From positions 1 through 64,000 of the forward strand of contig NZ_JAUZQF010000029.1 in the NCBI RefSeq assembly GCF_030718205.1: a DNA stretch of 64,000 nt, in the 5' to 3' direction. Each line of letters starts with the position of its first letter. Position 1 is the first letter of the stretch. The stretch is from Nonomuraea turcica (GTDB lineage: Bacteria; Actinomycetota; Actinomycetes; Streptosporangiales; Streptosporangiaceae). This document shows positions 9,838 to 17,682 of this stretch, piece by piece. Both the position numbers and the translations under genes were made by a program. The notes under the pieces were generated by a model, which saw only the letters and a program-made list of their open reading frames with translations, had not been told where the DNA came from and searched no databases.

Positions 9838-10046
9838 CATAGCACGTGACGCGTGCCTGCCCCGGCAGCCACGGGCCATCTCCCTCACGGGCCGCGCTGA
9901 GCAGAGCGTGGTGACGACGCACGAGCATACGCCCCTGCCCGTCTCCCGCGACGCCTCTGTCACGAACCCATCACAATGCGTGCGCTGCCCGAAACCGCAG
10001 CGATCCCGGCGGCGATGGTCCCAACAGGCAGGAGAAGGGGGGTCGG

Positions 10047-10575
10047 ATGGACAGCAGCCAGCTCCGGTACGCCGTCATTGACCTGGAGACCACGGGCCTG
10101 CGGCCGTCGTGGCACGACCGGATCATCGAGGTCGCCGTCGTCGTGCTCGACCCGCTGGGGCGGATCACGGACGAATGAAGCACGCTGGTCAACCCCGAGC
10201 GCGATCTGGGCGCCCAGCACATCCACGGCATCCGCGCCGCCGACGTCCGGCATGCCCCGAGTTTCAAGGACATCGCCGGGGCACTCACCGAGCTGTTGCG
10301 CGGCCGAGCGCCCGTGGCGCACAACCTCCGCTTCGACTTGGGCTTCCTGCACGACGAATACGCGCGGGCCGGCACGCCGATCCTCGACCCGGGCCCCATC
10401 GGCATCTGCACGATGACCGAGGCCGCCCGCTTCCCTGCCCGCTGCCGCACGACTGGATCTCAGCCGCGCTGACGCCATCCGTCTGCACCACGAGTACCTG
10501 GACACTCTGGCTCACGCGGCCAAGGCGGACGGCGTCGTCACGGCTACGGAGCGCCGTGAACTCGACCTCGTCGCC
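10047..10575 (+). pseudogene. DEDDh 3'-5' exonuclease (DnaQ-like) pseudogene
   Basis: The ATG at 10047, behind GGAGAAGGGGGG, opens a DnaQ-type exonuclease: motif I (VIDLETTGLRPSWHDRIIE), motif II (HNLRFDLGFLHDEY) and a MTE block. The codon at 10176-10178 is TGA where the family has Trp (DE-W-STLVNP), and the frame continues intact afterwards. At about 10440 the frame shifts and the HxAxxD region is lost. A trailing segment (HEYLDTLAHAAKADGVVTATERRELDL) is the acidic TerB-like helix pair found after this nuclease in actinobacteria. It ends where an IS1634-like fragment begins. Not functional as it stands. Confidence 0.75.
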
Positions 10576-10585
10576 GCGCAGCCCG

Positions 10586-10670
10586 TTCACCGAACGGGTG
10601 CTGTTCGCCCTGGTCGCCAACCGCGCCCTGGACGCCTAGTCCAAGCTCGCAGGAGCCCCGGCGAAGAAGT
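10586..10670 (+). pseudogene. IS1634-like transposase fragment
   Basis: A frame starting at 10586 reads FTERVLFALVANRALD, a stop, then SKLA, closely resembling the conserved N-terminal 'LFALVANRAL..SSKLA' of IS1634-type (IS4 superfamily) transposases. Under 30 codons remain. It directly abuts the exonuclease remnant, so an insertion or deletion event there probably truncated that gene. Short match, from memory. Confidence 0.4.
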
Positions 10671-10815
10671 AGAGGACCTCGTCGTCGCTCAGTTGTGAGG
10701 CTGCTTGTCCGCGTGTCAGCCTTCCTGATTGATCGTTACCCGCCACACCCCGGGCTCTGTGGGGCGTGCGCCTGCCGAATGGGGTTGTACGGGCAAACAA
10801 CCCGACCGGCACCGC

Positions 10816-10995
10816 TCATACCTCGAGGGGCAGGCCGGCATAGGTGCGGCGGAGGTTCTCCACACTCCGTACGAGGGCAAGGTTCGCCGCCGTCAGCGTA
10901 CGGACCTGCTCTTCCAGGTCGTTGAGCCGCTTCTTCAGTTCCAGCAACTCGACATCGAGTGCTGGAGCCTCCATGACCATCCGTCCACCGATCAT
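10816..10995 (-). CDS. Small coiled-coil protein (59 aa)
   Basis: The ATG at 10995 has an excellent Shine-Dalgarno site (GTGGAGGTGAACCCATC). The product is mostly one amphipathic helix: DVELLELKKRLNDLEEQV followed by RTLTAANLALVRSVENLR, with hydrophobic residues at heptad spacing, so a short dimeric coiled coil is expected. A 14-bp DosR-like box at 11080-11093 lies about 85 bp upstream, placing it in the hypoxia-type regulon. No catalytic motif is present; function unknown. Its small size makes it easy to miss, but ribosome site, codon bias and the upstream box all support it. Confidence 0.7.
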   Translation of the reverse strand: MIGGRMVMEAPALDVELLELKKRLNDLEEQVRTLTAANLALVRSVENLRRTYAGLPLEV

Positions 10996-11079
10996 GATGG
11001 GTTCACCTCCACGTTACGGAACAACCACAGGGTGCATGCTCGACGGTCTGTCGGGTAGCGGCGAATGTCCCAGATCGAA

Positions 11080-11093
11080 GGGACCAAAGGCAT
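11080..11093. promoter_or_regulatory. DosR-like 14-bp box
   Basis: GGGACCAAAGGCAT keeps the GGGACC..GG core of the repeated box. It stands about 85 bp upstream of the small coiled-coil gene (minus strand). The partner position 22 bp away (11102-11115) is poorly conserved. Confidence 0.5.
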
Positions 11094-11169
11094 CGGCTGC
11101 CATCCCTCCGGGGCGGACATTCGTTACGTGGTGACCTCATCGCGGTGCGAGGCGCTTACGCGAGGGTTC

Positions 11170-11205
11170 GGGCCAAAGGTCCCTTTCGGAAAGGGCCTTT
11201 GGCTC
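11170..11205. promoter_or_regulatory. Tandem DosR-like boxes upstream of P-type ATPase
   Basis: GGGCCAAAGGTCCC (11170-11183) and AGGGCCTTTGGCTC (11192-11205) are two near-palindromic 14-mers with centres exactly 22 bp apart, about two helical turns. They end 36 bp before the ATPase start at 11242. The pair is among the best in the window. Confidence 0.75.
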
Positions 11206-11241
11206 GCGCGTCCTCGCTGCCAGGGATGATCTGGTGGGGAC

Positions 11242-13695
11242 ATGGATGCCATCACGCATGCGTTCGCCGGGCTTGCCGATGAGGAGGCCGCTCGGCTGCT
11301 GGCCGAGCACGGGCCTAACGCGCTGGCGGAGCCGAAGCAACCTTCGCTGCTGGTGCGGGCGGTGCGTCAGCTCGCCGACCCGTTGTCGCTCCTGCTGTTG
11401 ATCGCCGGTCTGGTCACGCTGGTGGTGCTGGGGGAGGTGCCCGAAGGCGCGGCCATCCTCGCCATCCTGGTCGTCAACGTGGTCATTGGGGTGAGTCAGG
11501 AGGTCAAGGCGGAGCAGGCGGTTCGGGCGCTGCGGATGCTGACCGCGCCGATGGCCAAGGTACGCCGAGGTGGCGTCGTGCGCCGGATTCCGGCGGCCGA
11601 GGTGGTCGTCGGCGACGTGGTGGAGGTGGCGGCGGGCGATCGGGTGCCCGCCGATGCGCGGGTGGTCGAGGCGGCCTCGCTGGCGGCGAACGAGTCGATG
11701 CTGACGGGGGAGTCGCGCTCGGCGGGCAAACGCGCTGGAGGGCTGACGGAGGGGCCGCTGGGCGACCGAGACGGGGAGCTGTTCTCCGGCAGCATGATCG
11801 TGCGAGGCTCGGGTGCCGCGGTGGTCACCGCCACAGGCGCCACCACCGAGGTGGGCCGCATCGCCTCGGCCTTGCACGGTCACGTCAAGGGGCCCTTGGA
11901 GGTCGAACTGGCCCAGGTGTCCAAGCGCATCGGCCTGCTGGCCGTGGCGGCCGGCGTGGTCATGGTGGTGCTCGGCTTCACCCGGGGCGGGATCGAGCCG
12001 TTCGACCTGGTATTGGCCGGGGTGGCGCTGGCGATCGCGGCGGTGCCCGAGAGCATGGCGGCGGCCGTCACCACCGCGCTGGCGCTCGGATCGCAGCGCA
12101 TGGCGCGGCTTGGGGTGATCGTGCGGCGGTTGTCGGCGATCCAGGCGCTGGGTGCCACTACCGTGATCGCCTCGGACAAGACCGGCACGCTGACCACCGG
12201 CCGTCTGGCGGTGGCCGACCACCTGGAGGTCCCGGGCATGGACCTGTGGCGGGCCGCGGTGCGCTGCAACGACGCCCGTGACGGGCTTGGGGACGCGGTG
12301 GACGTGGCCCTCCTGGTCGAGGCGGAGCGCCACGGAGTGCGGCCGACGGGGCCTCGGATGGTCACCAGGCCTTTTGACGCCGACATCCGGTCGATGGCCG
12401 TCGTCACAGTCGGCCCGGTGCTGACCGTGAAGGGCGCCCCGGAGGTGATACTCGCCCGATGCGCCGCGACCGAGACCACCGAGCGCTTGGCCGCTGCCGT
12501 GCCGGAACTGGCCGGGCGCGGCCTGCGGGTGCTGGCCCTGGCCGAGGGTGACACCGACGATCTGGACGCGACAGGGCTGCGGCCGGTCGGCCTGGTCGGG
12601 CTGAGTGACGAGATCCGTCCATCGGCCCGGCAGGCGGTGGCGGACTCCCGGGCGGGCGGTATCCGGGTCATCATGGTGACCGGCGACCACGCGGACACTG
12701 CCCGGGCGGTGGCTGAGGAGGTCGGCATCGAGCCGGAGCCGGTGGTGACCGGGACAGAGCTGGGCGGGGAGGACCGCCCGGCCCGCCTGCGGGAAGCGGG
12801 CGTGCTGGCCCGCGTCGACCCGGCAACCAAGCTGGATCTGGTACGGGCGCTGCGCGACGGCGGTGACGTCGTGGCGATGACCGGCGACGGCGTCAACGAT
12901 GCGCCCGCCCTGCGGCATGCGGACGTGGGCGTGGCCATGGCGGGGGAGGAGGGCACCGACGTGGCCCGCGAGGCTGCGGCCGTGGTGGTCACCAACGGTG
13001 AGCTGGGCACGATCGTGACCGGCGTGCGCGAGGGCCGCCGCCTGCACCACAACGTCGCCTCGATGATCGGCTACCTGCTGGCCGGGAACCTGGCCGAGAT
13101 CTTCCTCGTGCTGGTCGGCCTGTTCGCCTGGCCGGACCTGGTCATCCCGCTGCTGCCGGTGCAACTGCTGTGGATCAACCTGGTGCTCGACGGCATCCCT
13201 GCCATCGCCCTGGGCGTCGACCGCGCACCCGGCGATCCCCTCGCCACCAGGCCCGGCCGGGACGGGTTGCTGTCGCGATCGGTACTGGTGAGGATCGGGA
13301 TCCGTTCGCTCATCGTCGGCCTGCTCGTCGTTGCCGCCGTCGAGGTCGCCCGACGGCTCGGTTGGGACGAGGACCAGGTCAGGACCCAGGCCGTGCTCAC
13401 GCTCGTGTTCGCCCGGCTCACCCTCGCCTACGTGGCCCGGGCCCGCCGGTGGACGTTCGAGCGCGGCTGGTGGCACGGCTGGGCGGTACTGGTCGCCGTG
13501 AGCGGGACGGCCGCACTGCAGGCGCTGGTCACGCTGGTGCCGCCGCTGGGCACGCTGCTCGCCCTTGCCCCGATCCCGCCGCTGGGCTGGGCCATGGCAC
13601 TGGGCGCCGCCATACTCACCCCGCCGCTGTGCGACCTGGCCCGCCGAGTTCGTACGGCCGCCAAGCCAGCGCCGACCGGGGACGGTCGTCCCTGA
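11242..13695 (+). CDS. P-type cation-transporting ATPase (P2-like, 817 aa)
   Basis: An ATP-driven membrane cation pump. The actuator motif LTGES, the phosphorylation site DKTGTLT (Asp312), the nucleotide-binding KGAPE, and the hinge [12 protein letters not shown] are all present. The M4 motif is AVPESM, close to the PEGLP of Ca2+/Na+ P2 pumps, and M6 is LLWINLVLDGIPAIALG; no CPx metal motif or heavy-metal N-domain exists, so it resembles mycobacterial CtpF. The N-terminal cation-ATPase domain (LADEEAARLLAEHGPN) is complete. The ATG follows GGTGGGGAC. Two DosR-like boxes lie directly upstream, matching ctpF's known membership of the DosR regulon. Substrate ion not determined. Confidence 0.92.
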   Translation: MDAITHAFAGLADEEAARLLAEHGPNALAEPKQPSLLVRAVRQLADPLSLLLLIAGLVTLVVLGEVPEGAAILAILVVNVVIGVSQEVKAEQAVRALRMLTAPMAKVRRGGVVRRIPAAEVVVGDVVEVAAGDRVPADARVVEAASLAANESMLTGESRSAGKRAGGLTEGPLGDRDGELFSGSMIVRGSGAAVVTATGATTEVGRIASALHGHVKGPLEVELAQVSKRIGLLAVAAGVVMVVLGFTRGGIEPFDLVLAGVALAIAAVPESMAAAVTTALALGSQRMARLGVIVRRLSAIQALGATTVIASDKTGTLTTGRLAVADHLEVPGMDLWRAAVRCNDARDGLGDAVDVALLVEAERHGVRPTGPRMVTRPFDADIRSMAVVTVGPVLTVKGAPEVILARCAATETTERLAAAVPELAGRGLRVLALAEGDTDDLDATGLRPVGLVGLSDEIRPSARQAVADSRAGGIRVIMVTGDHADTARAVAEEVGIEPEPVVTGTELGGEDRPARLREAGVLARVDPATKLDLVRALRDGGDVVAMTGDGVNDAPALRHADVGVAMAGEEGTDVAREAAAVVVTNGELGTIVTGVREGRRLHHNVASMIGYLLAGNLAEIFLVLVGLFAWPDLVIPLLPVQLLWINLVLDGIPAIALGVDRAPGDPLATRPGRDGLLSRSVLVRIGIRSLIVGLLVVAAVEVARRLGWDEDQVRTQAVLTLVFARLTLAYVARARRWTFERGWWHGWAVLVAVSGTAALQALVTLVPPLGTLLALAPIPPLGWAMALGAAILTPPLCDLARRVRTAAKPAPTGDGRP

Positions 13696-13782
13696 TGAAG
13701 GAGGACTTCGGCCTCTAGAGGCACGGCGTGTGCCAGGCGTGTTCTGACGATGGGGATCGGGGACCCATGCAAGGAGACTGCG

Positions 13783-14115
13783 ATGAACAGGCCGATCGTG
13801 GTCGGAGTCGATGGATCGCCATCGTCGTACGAGGCGCTGGCCTGGGCGGCCGACGATGCCGCCCGGCGCGGGCTGGACCTGCGGATCGTGCACGTACGCG
13901 CGCCGTGGGCGGACGAGCACCCGCTCACGGCGGCCAGTGACCACCGGACGCTGACCGAGCTGCTGGCCGCCGCGGCGGCACAAGCCGGTCACCGGCCGTT
14001 CGCGGAGAAGGTCGCGACGGCTTTAGCGATCGGTGTGGTGACAGAGCGGCTGAGGCACGAGTCGCAGTCCGCCGACACCCGGCGGCTCAGGGGCTGTCCG
14101 GCCGCAGCCTCATAG
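13783..14115 (+). pseudogene. Universal stress protein, 3'-truncated
   Basis: AAGGAGACTGCG precedes the ATG at 13783, and the product starts as a normal USP (IVVGVDGSPSSYEALAWAADDA, RRGLDLRIVHV). After about 90 residues, past ERLRHES, the expected glycine-rich ATP-binding segment (VVGSRG...G) and second domain are missing; the frame runs through QSADTRRLRG to a stop that overlaps the convergent 14110-14550 gene by 6 bp. Family members here have 280 residues. Probably a truncated relic, although a short product could still be made. A GAGGACTTCGGCCTC dyad at 13701-13715 may be a decayed regulatory box. Confidence 0.65.
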
Positions 14116-14550
14116 ACGGTGGATGCGGCGGCCCGTGACCTGGTGCGGGACGATGCGGATATACAGAGGGCGGTCGCCGCCCGCCCACGGGGTGACATCG
14201 ACATCGGGGACCTCGTCCGGCGGCACGTGGTGCGCCGGGCCCTGGATGAGGACGCTCCAGCCCTCCTGCCTAGCCTCGTCGATCCGATCCACCTGGAAAC
14301 CGATCTTGATCTCCACACCTTCCAGGCCGGTGCGCAGGTCCTGATCCATAGGGCCGCCATAAGAGGTGCGGAAGACGATGGCACTCTCGTGGATCTTGTA
14401 GTTGACGGGCAGCACCGTCGGCCCGTACGAGCCGTTGAACGCCACCCGGCCGATGCCGCCCGGCGCCACCAGTCGCAGGCACTCCTCGCGATCGAGGACC
14501 TCCAGTGCCGGCTCTGCCGCGGCGGGACGCGAGTCGCCAGGGGTTGTCAT
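14110..14550 (-). CDS. Pyridoxamine 5'-phosphate oxidase-family protein (146 aa)
   Basis: A split-barrel flavin-binding family protein. LEVLDREECLRLVAPGGIGRVAFN opens the fold, VLPVNYKIHESAIVFRTSYGG is the typical FMN-contact region, and IKIGFQVDRIDEARQEGWSVLIQGPAH the central strand pair. Such proteins bind FMN or F420 and are frequent DosR-regulon members. The ATG at 14550 follows AGGAGGAGAG. It diverges from the USP at 14714, and the tandem boxes at 14621-14656 lie between, so both promoters may share them. The physiological substrate is unknown. Confidence 0.85.
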   Translation of the reverse strand: MTTPGDSRPAAAEPALEVLDREECLRLVAPGGIGRVAFNGSYGPTVLPVNYKIHESAIVFRTSYGGPMDQDLRTGLEGVEIKIGFQVDRIDEARQEGWSVLIQGPAHHVPPDEVPDVDVTPWAGGDRPLYIRIVPHQVTGRRIHRL

Positions 14551-14620
14551 CCGTATCTCTCCTCCTTGGTGACGGTCACAGTGATGACGCTACTCTCGCG
14601 ATCTCGTGGCAGGGCAGACA

Positions 14621-14656
14621 GGGTCCTTCGTCCCTTGAGCGACCGACCTCCGGCCC
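14621..14656. promoter_or_regulatory. Tandem DosR-like boxes between divergent genes
   Basis: GGGTCCTTCGTCCC (14621-14634) and CCGACCTCCGGCCC (14643-14656) have centres 22 bp apart. They lie 71 bp from the minus-strand start at 14550 and 58 bp from the USP start at 14714. Confidence 0.7.
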
Positions 14657-14713
14657 TGCACCCGGCAGGTGCGGGCAGGGTGCGATGGAGGTACGACCAA
14701 GGAGGGACACATC

Positions 14714-15556
14714 ATGATCATCGTCGGAGTGGACGGCTCTGTGAACTCACGGGCCGCGGTGGAATGGGCGGCCAACGACGCCTGCCGTATGCGGGTGCCG
14801 CTGCGGGTGGTGTATGCGATGGACGGTAGCTGGTACCAGATCGGCAAATACCCTGACGTCGGGCTGCCCGACGTGCTGCTCCGCGAAGGGCGGAGAATCC
14901 TGCGCGAAGCCGAGGCACTCGTCCACGAGCGCCAGCCCACCGTGGACGTCACCACGCAACAGGTCGAGGGCACGCCTACCGTGGTCCTGCGCGAGCAGGC
15001 CAAAGACGCCACCGAGATCGTGGTCGGCAGCCGCGGGCTCGGCGGCTTCGCCGGCGCGCTGCTGGGCTCCGTCAGCACTCATGTAGCCGGGCACACCCAC
15101 TGCCCCGTCGTGGTGGTCCGCGGCGAGCACCGGCCGCCCCAGGGCGAGGTCGTCATCGGCGTGGACGACTCGCCCGAGTGCGAGCCCGCGCTCGCCTACG
15201 CCTTCGAGCAGGCGCAGCTGCAGGGAGCCGCACTGCGGGTGCTGCACGCCTGGCAGCTGCCGGTACACGCCTACGCCCCGGCAATCGCCTATGACATGGA
15301 CGAGGTCCGTACGGCACAGCACCAGGTCGTCCGGAACCGGCTGGAAGCCCTCGCCAAGGACTACCCGCAAGTGAAGATCATCGAGGACGTGCACTCGGCG
15401 CATCCCGTGGAGGCGCTCACCGACGCGTCCGGACGGGCGGATCTGCTGGTGGTGGGCTCGCACGGGCGGGGCGCTATGGGGTCGGTGCTGCTCGGCTCGG
15501 TCAGCCGCGGCGTTCTGCACCATGCCCGCTGCCCGGTGGCGGTGGTCCGCGCCTAG
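14714..15556 (+). CDS. Universal stress protein, two-domain (280 aa)
   Basis: Two tandem USP domains. Domain 1 (residues 1-140) begins MIIVGVDGS and ends with GSRGLGGFAGALLGSVSTHV; domain 2 (about 147-280) begins VVIGVDDSPE and ends with GSHGRGAMGSVLLGSVSRGV. Both keep the G-2x-G-9x-G(S) signature of ATP-binding USPs. The ATG is chosen because AAGGAGGGACACATC precedes it. It is about 80% identical by eye to the protein at 61170-62012, and a CBS-BON remnant follows it just as an intact CBS-BON gene follows that paralogue, so the two loci are copies of one module. Confidence 0.93.
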   Translation: MIIVGVDGSVNSRAAVEWAANDACRMRVPLRVVYAMDGSWYQIGKYPDVGLPDVLLREGRRILREAEALVHERQPTVDVTTQQVEGTPTVVLREQAKDATEIVVGSRGLGGFAGALLGSVSTHVAGHTHCPVVVVRGEHRPPQGEVVIGVDDSPECEPALAYAFEQAQLQGAALRVLHAWQLPVHAYAPAIAYDMDEVRTAQHQVVRNRLEALAKDYPQVKIIEDVHSAHPVEALTDASGRADLLVVGSHGRGAMGSVLLGSVSRGVLHHARCPVAVVRA

Positions 15557-15586
15557 CGCAAGAACCTGAGACCTGCGTGCTATAGG

Positions 15587-15812
15587 TCTTCACCCGCCCG
15601 GCCACCGAATTGAAGGCGGACGTCAGAGCCGTTCTCCCGGACCCTGAGGCGTTCACCATCGAGGTCCACCAGGGCATCGTGACGGTCAGCGGCCGCGTGC
15701 GGCGGCGCTCTCAGGCCATCGCCCTGGTAGAGGCGGTTCGGGAGGTCGAGGCGTCATCGACGTGGAGTATGAGGTGGCCTGCGACGTGGAGGACATCATG
15801 GTCGTGCCTCAG
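15587..15812 (+). pseudogene. CBS-BON protein, C-terminal (BON) remnant
   Basis: The sequence from 15587 translates as VFTRPATELKADVRAVL, TIEVHQGIVTVSGRVRRRSQ and IALVEAVREVE, which parallels the BON domain of the intact protein at 62113-62769 (VFTRPADELEADIRAVL; GVVTISGRVRWRSQ). The N-terminal CBS domains are absent, and after about 15750 the frame shifts; the other frame continues VIDVEYEVACDVEDIMVV, the expected C-terminus. It is therefore both 5'-truncated and frameshifted. It sits 30 bp after the USP stop, mirroring the order at 61-63 kb. Confidence 0.8.
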
Positions 15813-15866
15813 CTCGCCAGCCGACGGACCGTCGCCTTACGGTCGGCCTGGCACGATGGGTCCGGC

Positions 15867-15880
15867 AGCACCTTAGTGGC
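15867..15880. promoter_or_regulatory. Weak DosR-like box before ppk2
   Basis: AGCACCTTAGTGGC matches about 10 of 14 positions of GGGACCTTAGTCCC and lies 20 bp upstream of the ppk2 start. No clear partner box. Tentative. Confidence 0.3.
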
Positions 15881-15900
15881 CGTGTAGGAAGGGTTCGCTT

Positions 15901-16701
15901 ATGGCCGACCAGAGGTTGCGGCGTAAGCCGTACGAGAGGGAGCTCTTTCGGCTGCAAGCCGAGCTGGTGAAGCTGCAGGAGTGGGTGAAGGCCGAGAGGC
16001 GGCGAGTGGTGGTGATCTTCGAAGGGCGGGACGCCGCGGGCAAGGGGAGCACCATCAAGCGGGTGGCCGAGTACCTCAACCCCCGTGTGGCCAGGATCGT
16101 CGCGCTGCCTGCGCCCACCGAGCGTGAGCGCACGCAGTGGTACTTCCAGCGGTACGTGGAGCACCTGCCGGCCGCCGGGGAGATCGTGCTGTTCGACCGC
16201 AGCTGGTACAACCGGGCCGGGGTCGAGCGGGTGATGGGGTTCTGTACGCAGGAGGAGTACACGCGGTTCCTGCACCAGTGCCCGATCTTCGAGCGGCTGC
16301 TGGTGGAGGACGGGGTCCTGCTGCGCAAGTACTGGTTCTCCGTCGACGACGCCGAGCAGGAGCGGCGCTTCCGGGCCCGGCTGGAGGATCCGATGCGGCG
16401 GTGGAAGCTGTCGCAGATGGACCTGGAGTCGATCACGCGGTGGGAGGAGTACTCCCGGGCCAAGGACGAGATGATGATCCACACTCACATCCCTGAGGCA
16501 CCCTGGTATGAGGTGGAGAGCGGGGACAAGCGGCGGGCCAGGATCAACATGATCTCCCATCTGCTGTCCACGATCCCCTACCGGGAGGTGCAGCGGACGC
16601 CGCTGGAGATCCCGAAGCGACCACCTTCTACGGGCTATCGCCGCCCGCCCCGTCTGGAGACGCACGTTCCCGACGTGGCTGCGGAGCTCGCTCACGAGTG
16701 A
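15901..16701 (+). CDS. ppk2: Polyphosphate kinase 2 (266 aa)
   Basis: Transfers phosphate between polyphosphate and nucleoside diphosphates. The Walker A motif EGRDAAGKGST lies at about residues 41-51, the Walker B-like VLFDRSWYNRAGVERVMGF near 100, and the PPK2 lid (RKYWFSVDDAEQERRFRARL...KLSQMD) follows. Length is normal for the single-domain class. AGGAAGGG precedes the ATG at 15901. A hairpin terminator follows and DUF4342 converges. PPK2 fits an energy-reserve role in low-oxygen dormancy; the direction of the reaction in vivo is not decided by sequence. Confidence 0.93.
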   Translation: MADQRLRRKPYERELFRLQAELVKLQEWVKAERRRVVVIFEGRDAAGKGSTIKRVAEYLNPRVARIVALPAPTERERTQWYFQRYVEHLPAAGEIVLFDRSWYNRAGVERVMGFCTQEEYTRFLHQCPIFERLLVEDGVLLRKYWFSVDDAEQERRFRARLEDPMRRWKLSQMDLESITRWEEYSRAKDEMMIHTHIPEAPWYEVESGDKRRARINMISHLLSTIPYREVQRTPLEIPKRPPSTGYRRPPRLETHVPDVAAELAHE

Positions 16702-16750
16702 CCGCCACACCGCGTACCGCTCCGCCGAGCCATGGCGAGCCCGGCGTCCC

Positions 16751-16791
16751 CCGGTCACACGGCTCATTCCACTCCGGCGCCGTGTGGCCGG
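16751..16791. terminator. Bidirectional hairpin between convergent genes
   Basis: CCGGTCACACGGC (16751-16763) pairs with GCCGTGTGGCCGG (16779-16791), 12 of 13 positions with one G:T, around a 15-base loop. It lies between ppk2 and the convergent DUF4342 gene, 29 bp from the latter's stop. There is no U-tract, which is usual in actinomycetes. Confidence 0.6.
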
Positions 16792-16820
16792 GTCCACGCC
16801 CTAGCTCGCCCTGATGGTCT

Positions 16821-17099
16821 TCAGACTGGAGGAATCGGCGGCGGGTCCTGCTCATCCTGGGGGTCGCGGTGGATCTGGATGGTCCATTCGGCCGCAGCGG
16901 CGGCCAGCGCGGCGGCGGCGGTGACGACGGGAGCGGCGATGAACGCCACCACGCCGACGGTCACGGGGATCTCCATCACGGTGTGGCCGTGGGTGTCCTT
17001 GACGATGATCCGGCTGACGTTGCCCTCATGGATGACGGTCTTGATCTTTTCGGCGAGTTCCGCACCACGTACCCGGACCTCTTCCTTTGTGATGGTCAT
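16821..17099 (-). CDS. DUF4342 domain protein (92 aa)
   Basis: VRGAELAEKIKTVIHEGNVSRIIVKDTHGHTVMEIPVTVG is the typical DUF4342 sequence, followed by a hydrophobic segment (VVAFIAAPVVTAAAALAAAAA, residues about 50-70) that may enter the membrane, then a WTIQIHRDP strand and a Pro-rich tail. The ATG at 17099 follows AAAGGAGACAAGA. Such proteins often sit with chaperones or stress genes; the biochemical role is unknown. Two box-like sequences 62-97 bp upstream suggest the shared low-oxygen regulon. Confidence 0.85.
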   Translation of the reverse strand: MTITKEEVRVRGAELAEKIKTVIHEGNVSRIIVKDTHGHTVMEIPVTVGVVAFIAAPVVTAAAALAAAAAEWTIQIHRDPQDEQDPPPIPPV

Positions 17100-17160
17100 T
17101 TCTTGTCTCCTTTCTGACTTGCGCCACTGTCAGGATTCCGCCAGGCAGCCTCTTGGGGTA

Positions 17161-17196
17161 CGGGCGAAGGGCCTGATCATCGCCGCCAGTGGTCCC
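17161..17196. promoter_or_regulatory. Tandem DosR-like boxes upstream of DUF4342 gene
   Basis: CGGGCGAAGGGCCT (17161-17174) and CCGCCAGTGGTCCC (17183-17196) have centres 22 bp apart and match the box consensus at about 10 and 9 of 14 positions. Weaker than the best pairs, but position and spacing agree. Confidence 0.45.
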
Positions 17197-17228
17197 GATT
17201 CGGAGCGGCTGGAATCTCCGGTGGGCTG

Positions 17229-17430
17229 TCAGGTGAAGGCCAGCGCTGTGAGCAGGTAGACCGTGGTGGAGACCAGGTCCTGGATGACGGTGGCCAGCGC
17301 GCCGGGAACCGTAGGTGGGGGGTCGCGGCCCAGGCGGTTGGGCAGCCACGGCAGGCCCATGGCCAGCACCGAGGCCACGGATCAGGCGGAGAACAACGCG
17401 AAAGCGGCCGTCACGGCCACGCCGAAGAGG
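17229..17430 (-). pseudogene. mgtE: MgtE-like Mg2+ transporter C-terminal fragment
   Basis: On the minus strand this stretch reads LFGVAVTAAFALFSA, a TGA, SVASVLAMGLPWLPNRLGRDP, then LATVIQDLVSTTVYLLTALAF and a stop. The LPxxxxRLGxDP...ATVIQD order is the end of the MgtE membrane domain. About 65 codons remain of a roughly 450-codon gene, with an internal stop. Its upstream end meets the 3' fragment of ubiX, so two unrelated gene ends are joined near 17432. Confidence 0.6.
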
Positions 17431-17436
17431 CAGAAC

Positions 17437-17682
17437 GCCCCGCTGAGTGAGATCCATCTCGGGAACATGCTGGCGCTCTCGCGCATGGGCGTGCGGATGG
17501 TGCCGCCGATGCCTGCCTTCTACAACCACCCGAGGTCGGTCGACGACATCGTCGACCACGTGGTGGCCCGCGTTCTCTACCAGCTCGAACTGCCCGCACC
17601 CGCCGCCAAGAGGTGGGCGGGCATTGGCCCGGGCAGGGTGTCCCGGCATGCGAATCCTGCTGACGGAGTCTTAACCGGGTGA
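17437..17682 (+). pseudogene. ubiX: UbiX-like flavin prenyltransferase 3' fragment
   Basis: PLSEIHLGNMLALSRMG, VRMVPPMPAFYNHP and VDDIVDHVVARVL are the conserved C-terminal third of UbiX/Pad1 flavin prenyltransferases. The N-terminal Rossmann part is absent. The piece runs to a TGA at 17680 and overlaps the 3' end of the convergent formate dehydrogenase gene by 12 bp. It has no start of its own and is taken as a relic. Confidence 0.75.

Noticed and set aside
13701-13715. GAGGACTTCGGCCTC as a full DosR-like box
   Set aside because: It has one base more or fewer than the 14-bp pattern, has no partner, and could equally be a weak terminator of the ATPase gene.
11137-13992. 951-codon minus-strand ORF opposite the first P-type ATPase
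   Set aside because: It is a GC-bias shadow: composition is Arg/His/Gln/Pro-rich, no domains are seen, and the plus-strand ATPase explains the DNA fully.
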